Made by a program: the position numbers and the translations under genes. Below the pieces are notes generated by a model. It was not told the origin of the DNA and made no database searches. It saw only the letters and a program-made list of their open reading frames with translations. Below are positions 35,170-43,252 of a stretch of DNA of 64,000 nt, piece by piece (the stretch's first letter is position 1; each line of letters opens with the position of its first letter). Source of the DNA: Streptomyces sp. NBC_00569 (GTDB lineage: Bacteria > Actinomycetota > Actinomycetes > Streptomycetales > Streptomycetaceae); NCBI RefSeq assembly GCF_036345255.1, contig NZ_CP107783.1, positions 5,502,001 to 5,566,000 on the forward strand, written 5' to 3'.

Positions 35170-35208
35170 GAGCCCAGCTCAGGGCGGTACGTCCGAAGCT
35201 ATCTTCAA

Positions 35209-35250
35209 AACAGATCCAGTAGCACGAAAAGATCTGTTGTACGGATGCAG
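35209..35250. promoter_or_regulatory. LysR-type candidate binding site 2 and inverted repeat
   Basis: AACAGATC (35209-35216) and GATCTGTT (35231-35238) form an 8-bp inverted repeat. The right arm runs into ATCTGTTGTACGGATGCAG (35232-35250), which matches the site at 34209-34227. The first operon gene starts 56 nt further on. Confidence 0.52.
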
Positions 35251-35306
35251 GCTTCCCCTCGCATAGTGGTCGCACCACAGCCCACTCGCTCCGAGGGAGG
35301 CCGCTC

Positions 35307-35843
35307 ATGACCATTGCTCCGGACCAACTCCTCACATCCCGCCAGGACTTCGTGGCCGCGATGGGGAACGCCGCGACGGGCGTGACCGTTGTCTCCACAG
35401 AAGGACCGGCCGGTCGCTTCGCCCAGACCGTGTCCGCCATGTGCTCCGTCTCCGCCGACCCGCCCTCGCTGCTGGTCTGTGTGAACGAGCGGAGCCCCCT
35501 CGCCGCGGCCGCCGTGCGCAACGGCGTCGTCGCCGTGAGCGTCCTCGCCACCGGCCAGGCCCACGTCTCGGACGTGTTCGCGGGCCGCCCCGCCCAGGGC
35601 AGCGGCCCGTACGACTTCGACTGCGCCGAGTGGGACGTGCTCGCCACCGGCGCCCCCGTCCTGCGCGGCGCGGCCGCCGTCTTCGACTGCCGGCTCGCCG
35701 ACTCCGTCACGCGGGGCACCCACCAGGTCCTGTTCGGCGCCGTCGTCGCCTCCGCGGCGTCCGGCGCCCACCCGCTCGTCCACCACGCCCGTACGTACGC
35801 CACCCCGAGCCCCCTCAACTCCCTCAAGGAGCACGGCGCATGA
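35307..35843 (+). CDS. Flavin reductase (HpaC-like), partner of the monooxygenase
   Basis: 178 residues. The flavin-reductase-like split-barrel pattern is present: MGNAATGVTVVSTEGPAGR (about 19-37), TVSAMCSVSADPPSLLVCVN (in part, about 41-60) and SPLAAAAVRNGVVAVSVLA. It should reduce FMN or FAD with NAD(P)H and hand it to the oxygenase encoded next. A GAGGGAGGCC ribosome binding site precedes ATG 35307. The stop overlaps the next start (ATGA), the first of four such overlaps in this operon. Confidence 0.88.
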   Translation: MTIAPDQLLTSRQDFVAAMGNAATGVTVVSTEGPAGRFAQTVSAMCSVSADPPSLLVCVNERSPLAAAAVRNGVVAVSVLATGQAHVSDVFAGRPAQGSGPYDFDCAEWDVLATGAPVLRGAAAVFDCRLADSVTRGTHQVLFGAVVASAASGAHPLVHHARTYATPSPLNSLKEHGA

Positions 35844-37312
35844 TCCGCACCGGAGACCAGTACCGCGAGTCGATCCGCGACGGCCGCGACGTATGGATGA
35901 ACGGCGAGAAGGTCACCGACGTGACCACGCACCCCGCGTTCAAGCCGCTGGTCGACATACGCGCCCGCATCTACGACATGGCGCACGACCCGGCGACCCG
36001 GGACTCCATGACATACGAGGACGCGTCGACCGGTGAGGTCAACGCGATCCAGCAGAAGCCGCCGCGCACCCGCGAGGACTGGGACGCGAAGCGGGCAGCG
36101 ACGGACGCCGTGCTGAGCGATGTCGGCGGGGTCGTCACGCGCGTCGGGGACGAGACGATCGGCGAGGTCTGGTCGCTCATCGACGGCCAGGACGTCCTCA
36201 ACGCGATCAACCCGGCGTACGCGGAGAACGTCAAGCGGCACATCGACCACGCGCTGTACGCCGACCCCTTCCACGTCTCGGCGAACACCGACCCGAAGGG
36301 CGACCGCTCCAAGCGCCCCCAGGACCAGGACCCGGACATGCTCCTGCACGTCGTGCGGGAGACGGACAGTGGCATCGTCGTGCGCGGCGCCAAGTACGAG
36401 ACGGCCGCCGCCTACTCGAACCAGGCGTTCACGAAGCCGACGATCGCGAACTGGGGCGACTCCGAACTCTCCGACTACGCCCTCGGTTTCATCGCCGACA
36501 TGGGCTCGCCGGGACTGAAGTACATCTGCCGTACGGGCTTCGCCGGCACCAAGCCGCCCGCCGACTACCCGGTCTCCAGCCGCTTCGACGAGGTCGACAC
36601 CCTGGTCGTCTTCGACGATGTCGAGATCCCCTGGGAGAACGTCCTCTTCTACCGGGACACCAAGGCCGCGACCTTCATCCGCGCCACGCTCCACCGCTAC
36701 AGCGCGTTCGCGTTCACGCAGCGCAACCTGCGGCTCGCGGACCTGATGATCGGCGCCGCGCTGTGGAACGTGAAGCAGACGGGCCTGGAGAAGCAGCAGG
36801 CCGTACAGGAGAAGCTGGCGACGCTGGCCTGCTACCGGGAGGGCATCAACGCGCACCTGACCGCGTCGATCGCGATGGCCGAGCCCAGCCCCGGCGGGCT
36901 CCTCATGCCGAACCAGTCGCTGCTGTACACCGGCCGCGTCCTGGCCTGCTCGCAGCTGCACGAGATGATGCACATCGCGCGCGAGCTGTGCGGCGGGCAG
37001 ATCTGCATCACGCCCGACAAGGCGTCCTTCGACCACCCGGACACCAAGCCGTGGCTCGACAAGTTCTACTCGATCAACGAGCACTGGGTCGCCGAGGACC
37101 GCCGCAAGCTCCTCGCGTACGCCCGTGACCTGCTCAACTCGGACTACGCGGGCCACCGGCTGACCTTCCAGCTCTTCGCGCAGTCCCCGCCGTTCGCGCA
37201 CCTCGGCGCGGTGTACCGCAACTTCGACTGGGAGGGCCCGCTCGACCTGGTGAAGGACGCGGCCCGCCTCAGCGACAACGTCCTCGGCACCCTCGGGAGG
37301 AAGGCCAAGTGA
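35840..37312 (+). CDS. HpaB-like FADH2-dependent monooxygenase
   Basis: 490 residues, the normal length of the 4-hydroxyphenylacetate 3-monooxygenase large component family. The opening MIRTGDQYRESIRDGRDVWM and the blocks TYEDASTGE, FDDVEIPWENVLFYRD and ARELCGGQICITPDKASFDH (in part) are family features. It uses reduced flavin and O2 to hydroxylate a phenol or a similar ring. Start ATG 35840 overlaps the flavin reductase stop by 4 nt. The neighbourhood (RidA, DUF1028, M20, NCS1 permease) differs from hpa clusters, so the natural substrate is probably not 4-hydroxyphenylacetate. Confidence 0.85.
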   Translation: MIRTGDQYRESIRDGRDVWMNGEKVTDVTTHPAFKPLVDIRARIYDMAHDPATRDSMTYEDASTGEVNAIQQKPPRTREDWDAKRAATDAVLSDVGGVVTRVGDETIGEVWSLIDGQDVLNAINPAYAENVKRHIDHALYADPFHVSANTDPKGDRSKRPQDQDPDMLLHVVRETDSGIVVRGAKYETAAAYSNQAFTKPTIANWGDSELSDYALGFIADMGSPGLKYICRTGFAGTKPPADYPVSSRFDEVDTLVVFDDVEIPWENVLFYRDTKAATFIRATLHRYSAFAFTQRNLRLADLMIGAALWNVKQTGLEKQQAVQEKLATLACYREGINAHLTASIAMAEPSPGGLLMPNQSLLYTGRVLACSQLHEMMHIARELCGGQICITPDKASFDHPDTKPWLDKFYSINEHWVAEDRRKLLAYARDLLNSDYAGHRLTFQLFAQSPPFAHLGAVYRNFDWEGPLDLVKDAARLSDNVLGTLGRKAK

Positions 37313-37731
37313 CGACCCACCGGCGCATCCGCCCCTTCAACACGGCGGACACCTATCCCGAGCAGGACCTGTCCAACGACCTCGCGCAGGCGGTCGTCGC
37401 CGACGGCACGGTGTATCTGCGCGGCCAGATCGGCCAGGATCTCGACACCCGCGAGAACGTCGGCGTAGGGGACGTCGGCGCCCAGGCCGAGAAGGCCATG
37501 GCGAACATCGCGACGCTCCTGGAGGAGTCCGGCAGCCGCCTCGACGACATCGTCAAGATCACCGTCTATCTGACGGACATCCGCTTCCGCGAGCCCGTCT
37601 ACCGCGTCATGGGCCGCTGGCTGAAGGGCGTCCACTACGTCTCCACGGGCCTGGTCGTCTCGGCGCTCGCCCGTCCGGAGTGGCTCGTCGAGATCGACGC
37701 GACGGCCGTCATCCCGAAGGAGCGCCGATGA
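37309..37731 (+). CDS. RidA/YjgF family protein
   Basis: 140 residues; GTG 37309 overlaps the previous stop by 4 nt. The family pattern is seen in VADGTVYLRGQIGQDLDT (about 31-48), AEKAMANIATLLEESGSRLDD (in part) and VKITVYLTDIRFREPVYRVM (in part), with the usual substrate Arg near the C-terminus (ARPEWLVEIDATA). RidA proteins hydrolyse reactive enamines/imines or, as in RutC, aminoacrylate-type products of ring opening. Here it probably processes the monooxygenase product. Confidence 0.9.
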   Translation: MTTHRRIRPFNTADTYPEQDLSNDLAQAVVADGTVYLRGQIGQDLDTRENVGVGDVGAQAEKAMANIATLLEESGSRLDDIVKITVYLTDIRFREPVYRVMGRWLKGVHYVSTGLVVSALARPEWLVEIDATAVIPKERR

Positions 37732-38405
37732 CGTTCTCGATCGCCGCGCGGTGCCCGCGCACGGGTCGGTTCGGGGTGGCCGTCACCTCGTCCTCGCCGG
37801 CCGTCGCCGCGCGCTGCGCACACGTACGGCCCGGAGTGGGCGCGGTCTGCTCCCAGAACGTCACCGACCCGCGCCTGGGCACCCGCCTGCTCGACCTCCT
37901 GGAATCCGGGGTGCCCGCGCAGGCGGCCGTACGCGAGGTGGCCGCCCAACCTCACGCTCAGTGGCGGCAGTTGTCGGCCGTCGGCGCCTCCGGTCCCGGC
38001 GCGGTCTTCTCGGGCGCGCGGACCCTCGGCACGTACGCCGAGGCGGTCGGCCCCGACGCCGTGGCCGCGGGGAACATCCTGTCGGGCCCCGGGGTCCCCC
38101 GGGCGGTACTCGACGCGTTCACGGGCGCGGATCCGCAGGCTCCGCTGGCCCGGCGCCTCGTCGACGCGCTGGCCGCGGGTGCGGCGGCGGGCGGCGAGGC
38201 GGGCCCCGTCCACTCGGCCGGGCTTCTCGTCGTCGACGCACAGCAGTGGCCGGTGACGGACCTGCGCGTCGACTGGACCGAGGGCGACCCGATCGCGGAG
38301 CTCGCGGACCTGTGGAAACTGTGGGAGCCACAGCAGGAGGCGTACGTACAACGGGCGCTCGCCCCGGACGCGGCACCGAACTACGGCGTGCCGGGGGACG
38401 AGTGA
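37728..38405 (+). CDS. DUF1028 family (Ntn-hydrolase-like) protein
   Basis: 225 residues. It opens with TFSIAARCPRTGRFGVAVTS and AVAARCAHVRPGVGAVCSQN, typical of DUF1028, a family with an Ntn-hydrolase-like fold. The 4-nt overlap with ridA (ATGA) and with the following M20 gene suggests a fixed stoichiometry. The function is unknown; an amide-bond-cleaving role fits both the fold and the context. Confidence 0.85.
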   Translation: MTFSIAARCPRTGRFGVAVTSSSPAVAARCAHVRPGVGAVCSQNVTDPRLGTRLLDLLESGVPAQAAVREVAAQPHAQWRQLSAVGASGPGAVFSGARTLGTYAEAVGPDAVAAGNILSGPGVPRAVLDAFTGADPQAPLARRLVDALAAGAAAGGEAGPVHSAGLLVVDAQQWPVTDLRVDWTEGDPIAELADLWKLWEPQQEAYVQRALAPDAAPNYGVPGDE

Positions 38406-39559
38406 GGCCCGTGCGCGAGGCGGTCGCGAAGGCGGCGCCCGAACTCCTCGCCCTGAGCCGTCGCATCCACGCGAACCCCGAGGTGGCGTGGGAGGAGGAG
38501 AAGGCGGCGCGCTGGACCGCGTACGCCCTCGACGACCTCGGCTACGAGGTCGTGACCGGCACCGCGGGTCTGCCCACCGCCTTCACCGCCACCGTCGGCA
38601 GCGGCCCGCTCCATCTCGCGATCTGCGCCGAGTACGACGCGCTGCCCGGCCTCGGCCACGCCTGCGGGCACAACGTCATCGCGGCGGCCGCCGTGGGCGC
38701 CGCGGCCGGACTGGCGCCTGTGGCGGACGAGCTGGGCCTCAAGGTCACCGTCTTCGGCACTCCGGCCGAAGAGGGCGGCGGCGGCAAGATCCTCATGCTG
38801 GAGCGCGGCGCCTTCGACGGGGTGCACGCGGCGATGATGGTGCACCCCGGTCCCGCGGACGTCGCCGAGGCCGACCCGTACGCGGTCGCGCACCTCAAGG
38901 TCCGCTACCACGGCAAGGCGGCGCACGCGGCTGCCTATCCGGAGCGGGGCCGCAACGCGGCGGACGCCTTCACGATCGCCCAGGTCGCCATCGGACTCCT
39001 GCGCCAGCAGCTCCCGTCCTCCACGCGCGTGCACGGCATGGTGACGCGCGGCGGGGAGGCCCCGAACGCGATCCCGGAGCTGACGGAGGGCCGCTGGTAC
39101 GTGCGCGCGGGCAGTCTCGAGGAGCTGTCCGCGCTCCAGCCCCGCGTCGAGAAATGCTTCGAGGCCGGCGCCCTGGCCTCGGCCTGCGATCTCGAAATAG
39201 AGCCGGAGTCCCGCCCGTACTCGGAGTTCCGCAACGATGCCGCGATGCTGGCCGCCTACCGGCAGGCGGCCGGATCCCTCGGCCGTACCTTCGACAGCTC
39301 CGGATCCCCGGAGGCCCGGATGAACCGGGCCTCCACGGACATGGGAAACGTCTCCCGCGTCCTGCCCGCCATCCACCCCTACCTGGGCATCAACTCGCTG
39401 CCCGCGGTCAACCACCAGAAGGAGTTCGCGGCGGCGTGCGTCACCCCGGACGCGGACCGGGCGGTCCTCGACGGCGCGCTGGGCATGGCGCTCACCGCGG
39501 TGGCCCTCGCGGGCGACGACCGGGAGCGGGCCCGGCTCACAGCTCCGGGCAGCCGGTGA
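38402..39559 (+). CDS. M20-family metallo-amidohydrolase
   Basis: 385 residues; GTG 38402 overlaps the previous stop by 4 nt. Metal-site blocks of the M20D/aminobenzoyl-glutamate hydrolase group are present: ICAEYDALPGLGHACGHNV (about 77-95; Asp and His ligands), GTPAEEGGGGK (about 118; general base Glu), MVHPGPADV and, in the lid, KAAHAAAYPERGRNAADAF. It hydrolyses an amide, probably the last step of the pathway. The end overlaps the convergent tetR-like gene by 23 bp. Confidence 0.88.
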   Translation: MRPVREAVAKAAPELLALSRRIHANPEVAWEEEKAARWTAYALDDLGYEVVTGTAGLPTAFTATVGSGPLHLAICAEYDALPGLGHACGHNVIAAAAVGAAAGLAPVADELGLKVTVFGTPAEEGGGGKILMLERGAFDGVHAAMMVHPGPADVAEADPYAVAHLKVRYHGKAAHAAAYPERGRNAADAFTIAQVAIGLLRQQLPSSTRVHGMVTRGGEAPNAIPELTEGRWYVRAGSLEELSALQPRVEKCFEAGALASACDLEIEPESRPYSEFRNDAAMLAAYRQAAGSLGRTFDSSGSPEARMNRASTDMGNVSRVLPAIHPYLGINSLPAVNHQKEFAAACVTPDADRAVLDGALGMALTAVALAGDDRERARLTAPGSR

Positions 39560-40151
39560 CGGTCCGCGCGTAGCCGAGGAGCAGGCGCCGGGCGACGTCC
39601 GGCGTCAGCTCGGCGTTGCGGCTGACGATGTGCAGCCCGTAGCCGTCCTCCAGTGCGACGAGGTTGCGCGCGAGGTCGGTGACGGGCTCGGTGAGCGTGA
39701 ACTCCCCGACGGCCGATCCGACTTCGAGCACCGTCGCGTACAGGGCGACCTCGCGTGCGAAGAGCGACGCCATCAACGTCGCGTGCCCGGAGCTGCGGTC
39801 GGCGCGCCGGTGCAGCTCGAAGAGCAGTCCGTGCACGGCGTCCCCCGAGCCGCCCGGCAGTCCGCTCCCCACGAGGGCCCGCAGCCGTGCGGCGGCCCCG
39901 GTCGCCCCGTCCACGGCCCCCTGCCGCGCGGCCAGATAGCGCTCCACGGCGCCCCGGTGCACTTCGAGGACCAGCTCGTCCATCTCCGGGTAGTAGTACA
40001 GAACCGACCCCGCGGACATGCCCGCCTCGGCGGCGATGTCCTTGATGCGCAGCCCCTCCAGGCCCCGCTCGGCGATGGCGCGCCCCGCCGCGTCGACGAG
40101 GGCCTCGCGGCGCGCCGTCTGGTTCTTCGGTCTCCCAGGCTTGTTCCCCAT
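39537..40151 (-). CDS. TetR-family regulator of amine utilization genes
   Basis: 204 residues. The HTH is GLRIKDIAAEAGMSAGSVLYYY (in part, about 33-53) and the C-terminus (TPDVARRLLLGYARTVTGC) is helical. It is divergent from the aldehyde dehydrogenase operon (115 bp between starts), which it probably represses. TTCAAA (40170 region) and TTTGAA (40229 region) make a loose inverted repeat in between. The inducer is unknown. Confidence 0.87.
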   Translation of the reverse strand: MGNKPGRPKNQTARREALVDAAGRAIAERGLEGLRIKDIAAEAGMSAGSVLYYYPEMDELVLEVHRGAVERYLAARQGAVDGATGAAARLRALVGSGLPGGSGDAVHGLLFELHRRADRSSGHATLMASLFAREVALYATVLEVGSAVGEFTLTEPVTDLARNLVALEDGYGLHIVSRNAELTPDVARRLLLGYARTVTGCPEL

Positions 40152-40206
40152 GGGTTAATTCTCTGTTACTCAGTTCAAATAAATCAAGTTCCTTGCGTCC
40201 AGGGCA

Positions 40207-40235
40207 TTGACGGCCCGGCACCCCATTGTTTGAAT
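40207..40235 (+). promoter_or_regulatory. Promoter of the aldehyde dehydrogenase operon
   Basis: TTGACG (40207-40212), a 17-nt spacer and TTGAAT (40230-40235) make a vegetative-type promoter 32 bp before ATG 40267. GAGGGAG serves as ribosome binding site. Confidence 0.5.
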
Positions 40236-40266
40236 CCGGTCTCAAAGAAGTAGAGGGAGCCGCCGC

Positions 40267-41730
40267 ATGACCACCTACGCAGACTGGCAGCGCCGAGCAG
40301 CCGAACTGACGCCACGCACCAGGGCGTTCATCAACGGCACATGGACCGAGGCGCGGTCCCAGGCCACCTTCCCCACCGTCGACCCGGCCACGGGCAAGGT
40401 CACGGCACACGTCGCCCGGGGCGAAGCGCCCGAGATCGACGCGGCGGTCCGCGCGGCCCGCACGTCCTTCGAGGACGGCCGCTGGTCCCGCGCCGACCCC
40501 GCGGCCCGCAAGCGCGTCCTGCTCGGGCTCGCCGAGCTGATCACCGCGAACGCGCAGGAGCTGGCCCTCCTCGACACCCTCGACATGGGCAAGCCGATCG
40601 CCGAGTCGTACGGCACGGACGTGCCCGGTGCGGCCGGCGTCTTCGCCTGGTACGCGGAGGCCGCGGACAAGCTGTACGACGAGATCGCGCCGACGCCCCC
40701 GGGCAATCTGGCGACGGTCCGCAGGACACCGCTGGGTGTGGTGGGCGCCGTGGTCCCGTGGAACTTCCCGCTGGACCTGGCGAGTTGGAAGCTGGCGCCG
40801 GCCCTCGCGGCGGGCAACAGCGTCGTCCTCAAGCCGGCGGAACAGTCTCCGCTGTCGGCCCTGCGCCTGGCCGAACTGGCGGCGGAGGCGGGTCTCCCCG
40901 ACGGCGTACTGAACGTCGTCCCCGGCATGGGAGACACGGCGGGCCGGGCCCTCGGCCTGCACAAGGACGTCGACACCCTGGTCTTCACGGGCTCGACGAA
41001 GGTCGCCCGCCTCTTCCAGTCCTACGCCGCCGAGTCGAACATGAAGCAGGTCTGGCCGGAGGCGGGCGGCAAGAGCCCGAACGTGGTCTTCGCCGACGCG
41101 GACCTGGACGCGGCGGCAGAGCGCGCGGCCTGGGGATTCGCGTACAACGCCGGCCAGGTCTGCTCGGCCAACACCCGCCTCCTGGTGGAGAGTTCGATCG
41201 CCGAGGAGTTCACGGCCCGCGTCGCGGAACACGCGGCACGCTTCGTGCCGGGCGACCCCCTGGACCCCGACACGAACCTCGGCCCGCTGGTGGACGAAGC
41301 CCAGGCCATTCGCGTCCTCGGCGCGATCGAGGCATCGGACGGCAAGGTGATCACGGGCGGCACACGCGACGGCGCGTACCTCACGCCCACGATCGTCACC
41401 GGCCTGCGCCCCGACGCACCCCTGGCGAGCGAGGAACTCTTCGGCCCGGTCCTGACGGTCCACCCCTTCACCACGGAGGCAGAGGCGGTACGGACCGCCA
41501 ACGACTCCCCGTACGGCCTTGCGGCCTCGCTGTGGACGAGGGACCTGGCCCGCGCCCACCGCGTGGCGGACGCCCTGCACGCCGGGACGGTCTCGGTGAA
41601 CACGGTCGACGCGCTGAGCCCGCTCACGCCGTTCGGCGGCTTCAAGCAGTCGGGCCACGGCAGGGACCTGTCGCTCCACTCCCTCGACAAGTACACGGGC
41701 CTGAAGACGACGTGGATCACCTACGCGTGA
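40267..41730 (+). CDS. Aldehyde dehydrogenase, PuuC-like
   Basis: 487 residues, the usual ALDH length. Motifs: GVVGAVVPWNFPLDLASWKL (in part, about 158-175), the NAD block FTGSTKVARLFQ (about 240), the catalytic Glu in WPEAGGKSPNVV (about 263) and Cys in NAGQVCSANTRLL (about 297). It oxidizes an amino- or gamma-glutamylamino-aldehyde to the acid with NAD(P)+. The next genes encode an aminotransferase that could supply such an aldehyde and a permease. Confidence 0.9.
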   Translation: MTTYADWQRRAAELTPRTRAFINGTWTEARSQATFPTVDPATGKVTAHVARGEAPEIDAAVRAARTSFEDGRWSRADPAARKRVLLGLAELITANAQELALLDTLDMGKPIAESYGTDVPGAAGVFAWYAEAADKLYDEIAPTPPGNLATVRRTPLGVVGAVVPWNFPLDLASWKLAPALAAGNSVVLKPAEQSPLSALRLAELAAEAGLPDGVLNVVPGMGDTAGRALGLHKDVDTLVFTGSTKVARLFQSYAAESNMKQVWPEAGGKSPNVVFADADLDAAAERAAWGFAYNAGQVCSANTRLLVESSIAEEFTARVAEHAARFVPGDPLDPDTNLGPLVDEAQAIRVLGAIEASDGKVITGGTRDGAYLTPTIVTGLRPDAPLASEELFGPVLTVHPFTTEAEAVRTANDSPYGLAASLWTRDLARAHRVADALHAGTVSVNTVDALSPLTPFGGFKQSGHGRDLSLHSLDKYTGLKTTWITYA

Positions 41731-41813
41731 ACCCGGACCCGCAACCGGGCCCGACGGCGACCGCCCGGACGGCTCCCCGACCTTCCGCACGACCTCCCGA
41801 AGGGACGAACACC

Positions 41814-43166
41814 ATGACCCTCACCCCCGCACAGCAGCTCGCCGCCACGGACCGGGCGCACATCATCCACCCCTACCTCCCCGGCACCGCCGAGGAGCGC
41901 GTGGTGATGGCGGAGGGCAAGGGCTGCCGCCTCACCGACGCGGAGGGCCGCAGCTACCTCGACGCGACCGGCGGGCTCTGGCTCGCCCAGGTCGGCCACG
42001 GCCGCAAGGAGATCGCGGACGTCGCGCACGCGCAGATGCAGCAGCTCGAATACTTCACGAGCTTCTGGGAGTTCTCGAACGACAAGGCGATCCACCTGGC
42101 CGAACGCCTCGCCACGCTGGCTCCCGACAACCTCAACCACGTCTACTTCACGTCGGGCGGCTCGGAGGGCAACGAGGCGGCCATCAAGATGGCCCGCTAC
42201 TACCACCACCGCCGGGGCGAGGGCTCCCGCACCTGGATCCTGGCCCGCGACAAGGCGTACCACGGCATCGGCTACGGCGGCGGCTCGGCCACCGGCTTCC
42301 CGGTCTACCACGAGGGCTTCGCCCCGATGATGCCGCACGTCAGCCACCTGACGCCCCCGTGGCCGTACCGCACGGAGCTCTACGGTGACGCCGACCCCAC
42401 CGACTTCCTGATCGCCGAACTGGAGGGCCGCATCGCGGAGATCGGCGCCTCCAACATCGCGGCGATGATCGGCGAGCCCATCATGGGCGTGGGCGGCATG
42501 CTGGTCCCGCCGGCGGACTACTGGCCGCGCGTACGCGAGGTCCTCGACCGGCACGGCATCCTCCTCATCTTCGACGAGGTGGTGACGGCGTACGGCCGCG
42601 TGGGCGAATGGTTCGCGGCCCAGCACTTCGACGTGAAGCCGGACATCATCACGACGGCCAAGGGCATCACGTCGGGCTACACACCGCTCGGCGCGCTCCT
42701 GGTCTCCGACCAGGTGACCGAGGCGCTGCTCCAGGACCACGGCTTCCCGATGGGCTACACGTACAACGGGCACCCGGTGGCGGCGGCCGTGGCGCTCGCG
42801 AACCTCGACATCATCGAGCGGGAGAACCTCCTGTCGCGCGCCGTCACGATGGGCGAGTACCTCCACCACCAGCTCACCGACGCGCTGGGCGACCTGCCGA
42901 TCGTCGGCGAGATCCGCTCGGTCGGCATGATGCTGGCGGTGGAGCTGGTCGCGGACCGTGAGACCCGCGCCCCCCTCCCCATGAACCCGGCCTGCATGCC
43001 GCACGACGTGATCCGCAGGGAGACGGGCGTCATCGTCCGCGACTCGGCCCACAGCCTGGTCCTGTCCCCGCCGCTGATCATGACGGAGCAGGAGGCGAAG
43101 GAGGCGGCGACGGCGATGCGCTCGGTCCTCGAACGCACGACACCGGCGGGCGACATCACCAAGTAG
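41814..43166 (+). CDS. Class III (omega) aminotransferase
   Basis: 450 residues from ATG 41814 (GAAGGGACG upstream). This is the PLP-dependent fold type I, class III: LDATGGLWLAQVGHG (about 45), YFTSGGSEGNEAAIKMARYY (in part, about 107-124; PLP phosphate site), LIFDEVVTAYGRVG (about 250; PLP-binding Asp) and the Schiff-base Lys in TTAKGITSGYTPLGA (about 282). Probably it transaminates a diamine, polyamine or beta-amino acid, giving the aldehyde used by the preceding dehydrogenase. Confidence 0.9.
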   Translation: MTLTPAQQLAATDRAHIIHPYLPGTAEERVVMAEGKGCRLTDAEGRSYLDATGGLWLAQVGHGRKEIADVAHAQMQQLEYFTSFWEFSNDKAIHLAERLATLAPDNLNHVYFTSGGSEGNEAAIKMARYYHHRRGEGSRTWILARDKAYHGIGYGGGSATGFPVYHEGFAPMMPHVSHLTPPWPYRTELYGDADPTDFLIAELEGRIAEIGASNIAAMIGEPIMGVGGMLVPPADYWPRVREVLDRHGILLIFDEVVTAYGRVGEWFAAQHFDVKPDIITTAKGITSGYTPLGALLVSDQVTEALLQDHGFPMGYTYNGHPVAAAVALANLDIIERENLLSRAVTMGEYLHHQLTDALGDLPIVGEIRSVGMMLAVELVADRETRAPLPMNPACMPHDVIRRETGVIVRDSAHSLVLSPPLIMTEQEAKEAATAMRSVLERTTPAGDITK

Positions 43167-43252
43167 CCCCCGGGGCCCTTCCCCACGAACCACCGAGCGC
43201 CCCCAAGCCACCCGCACCGTCCCACCCGTCCCCAGCTCACGAGGACACAGAC

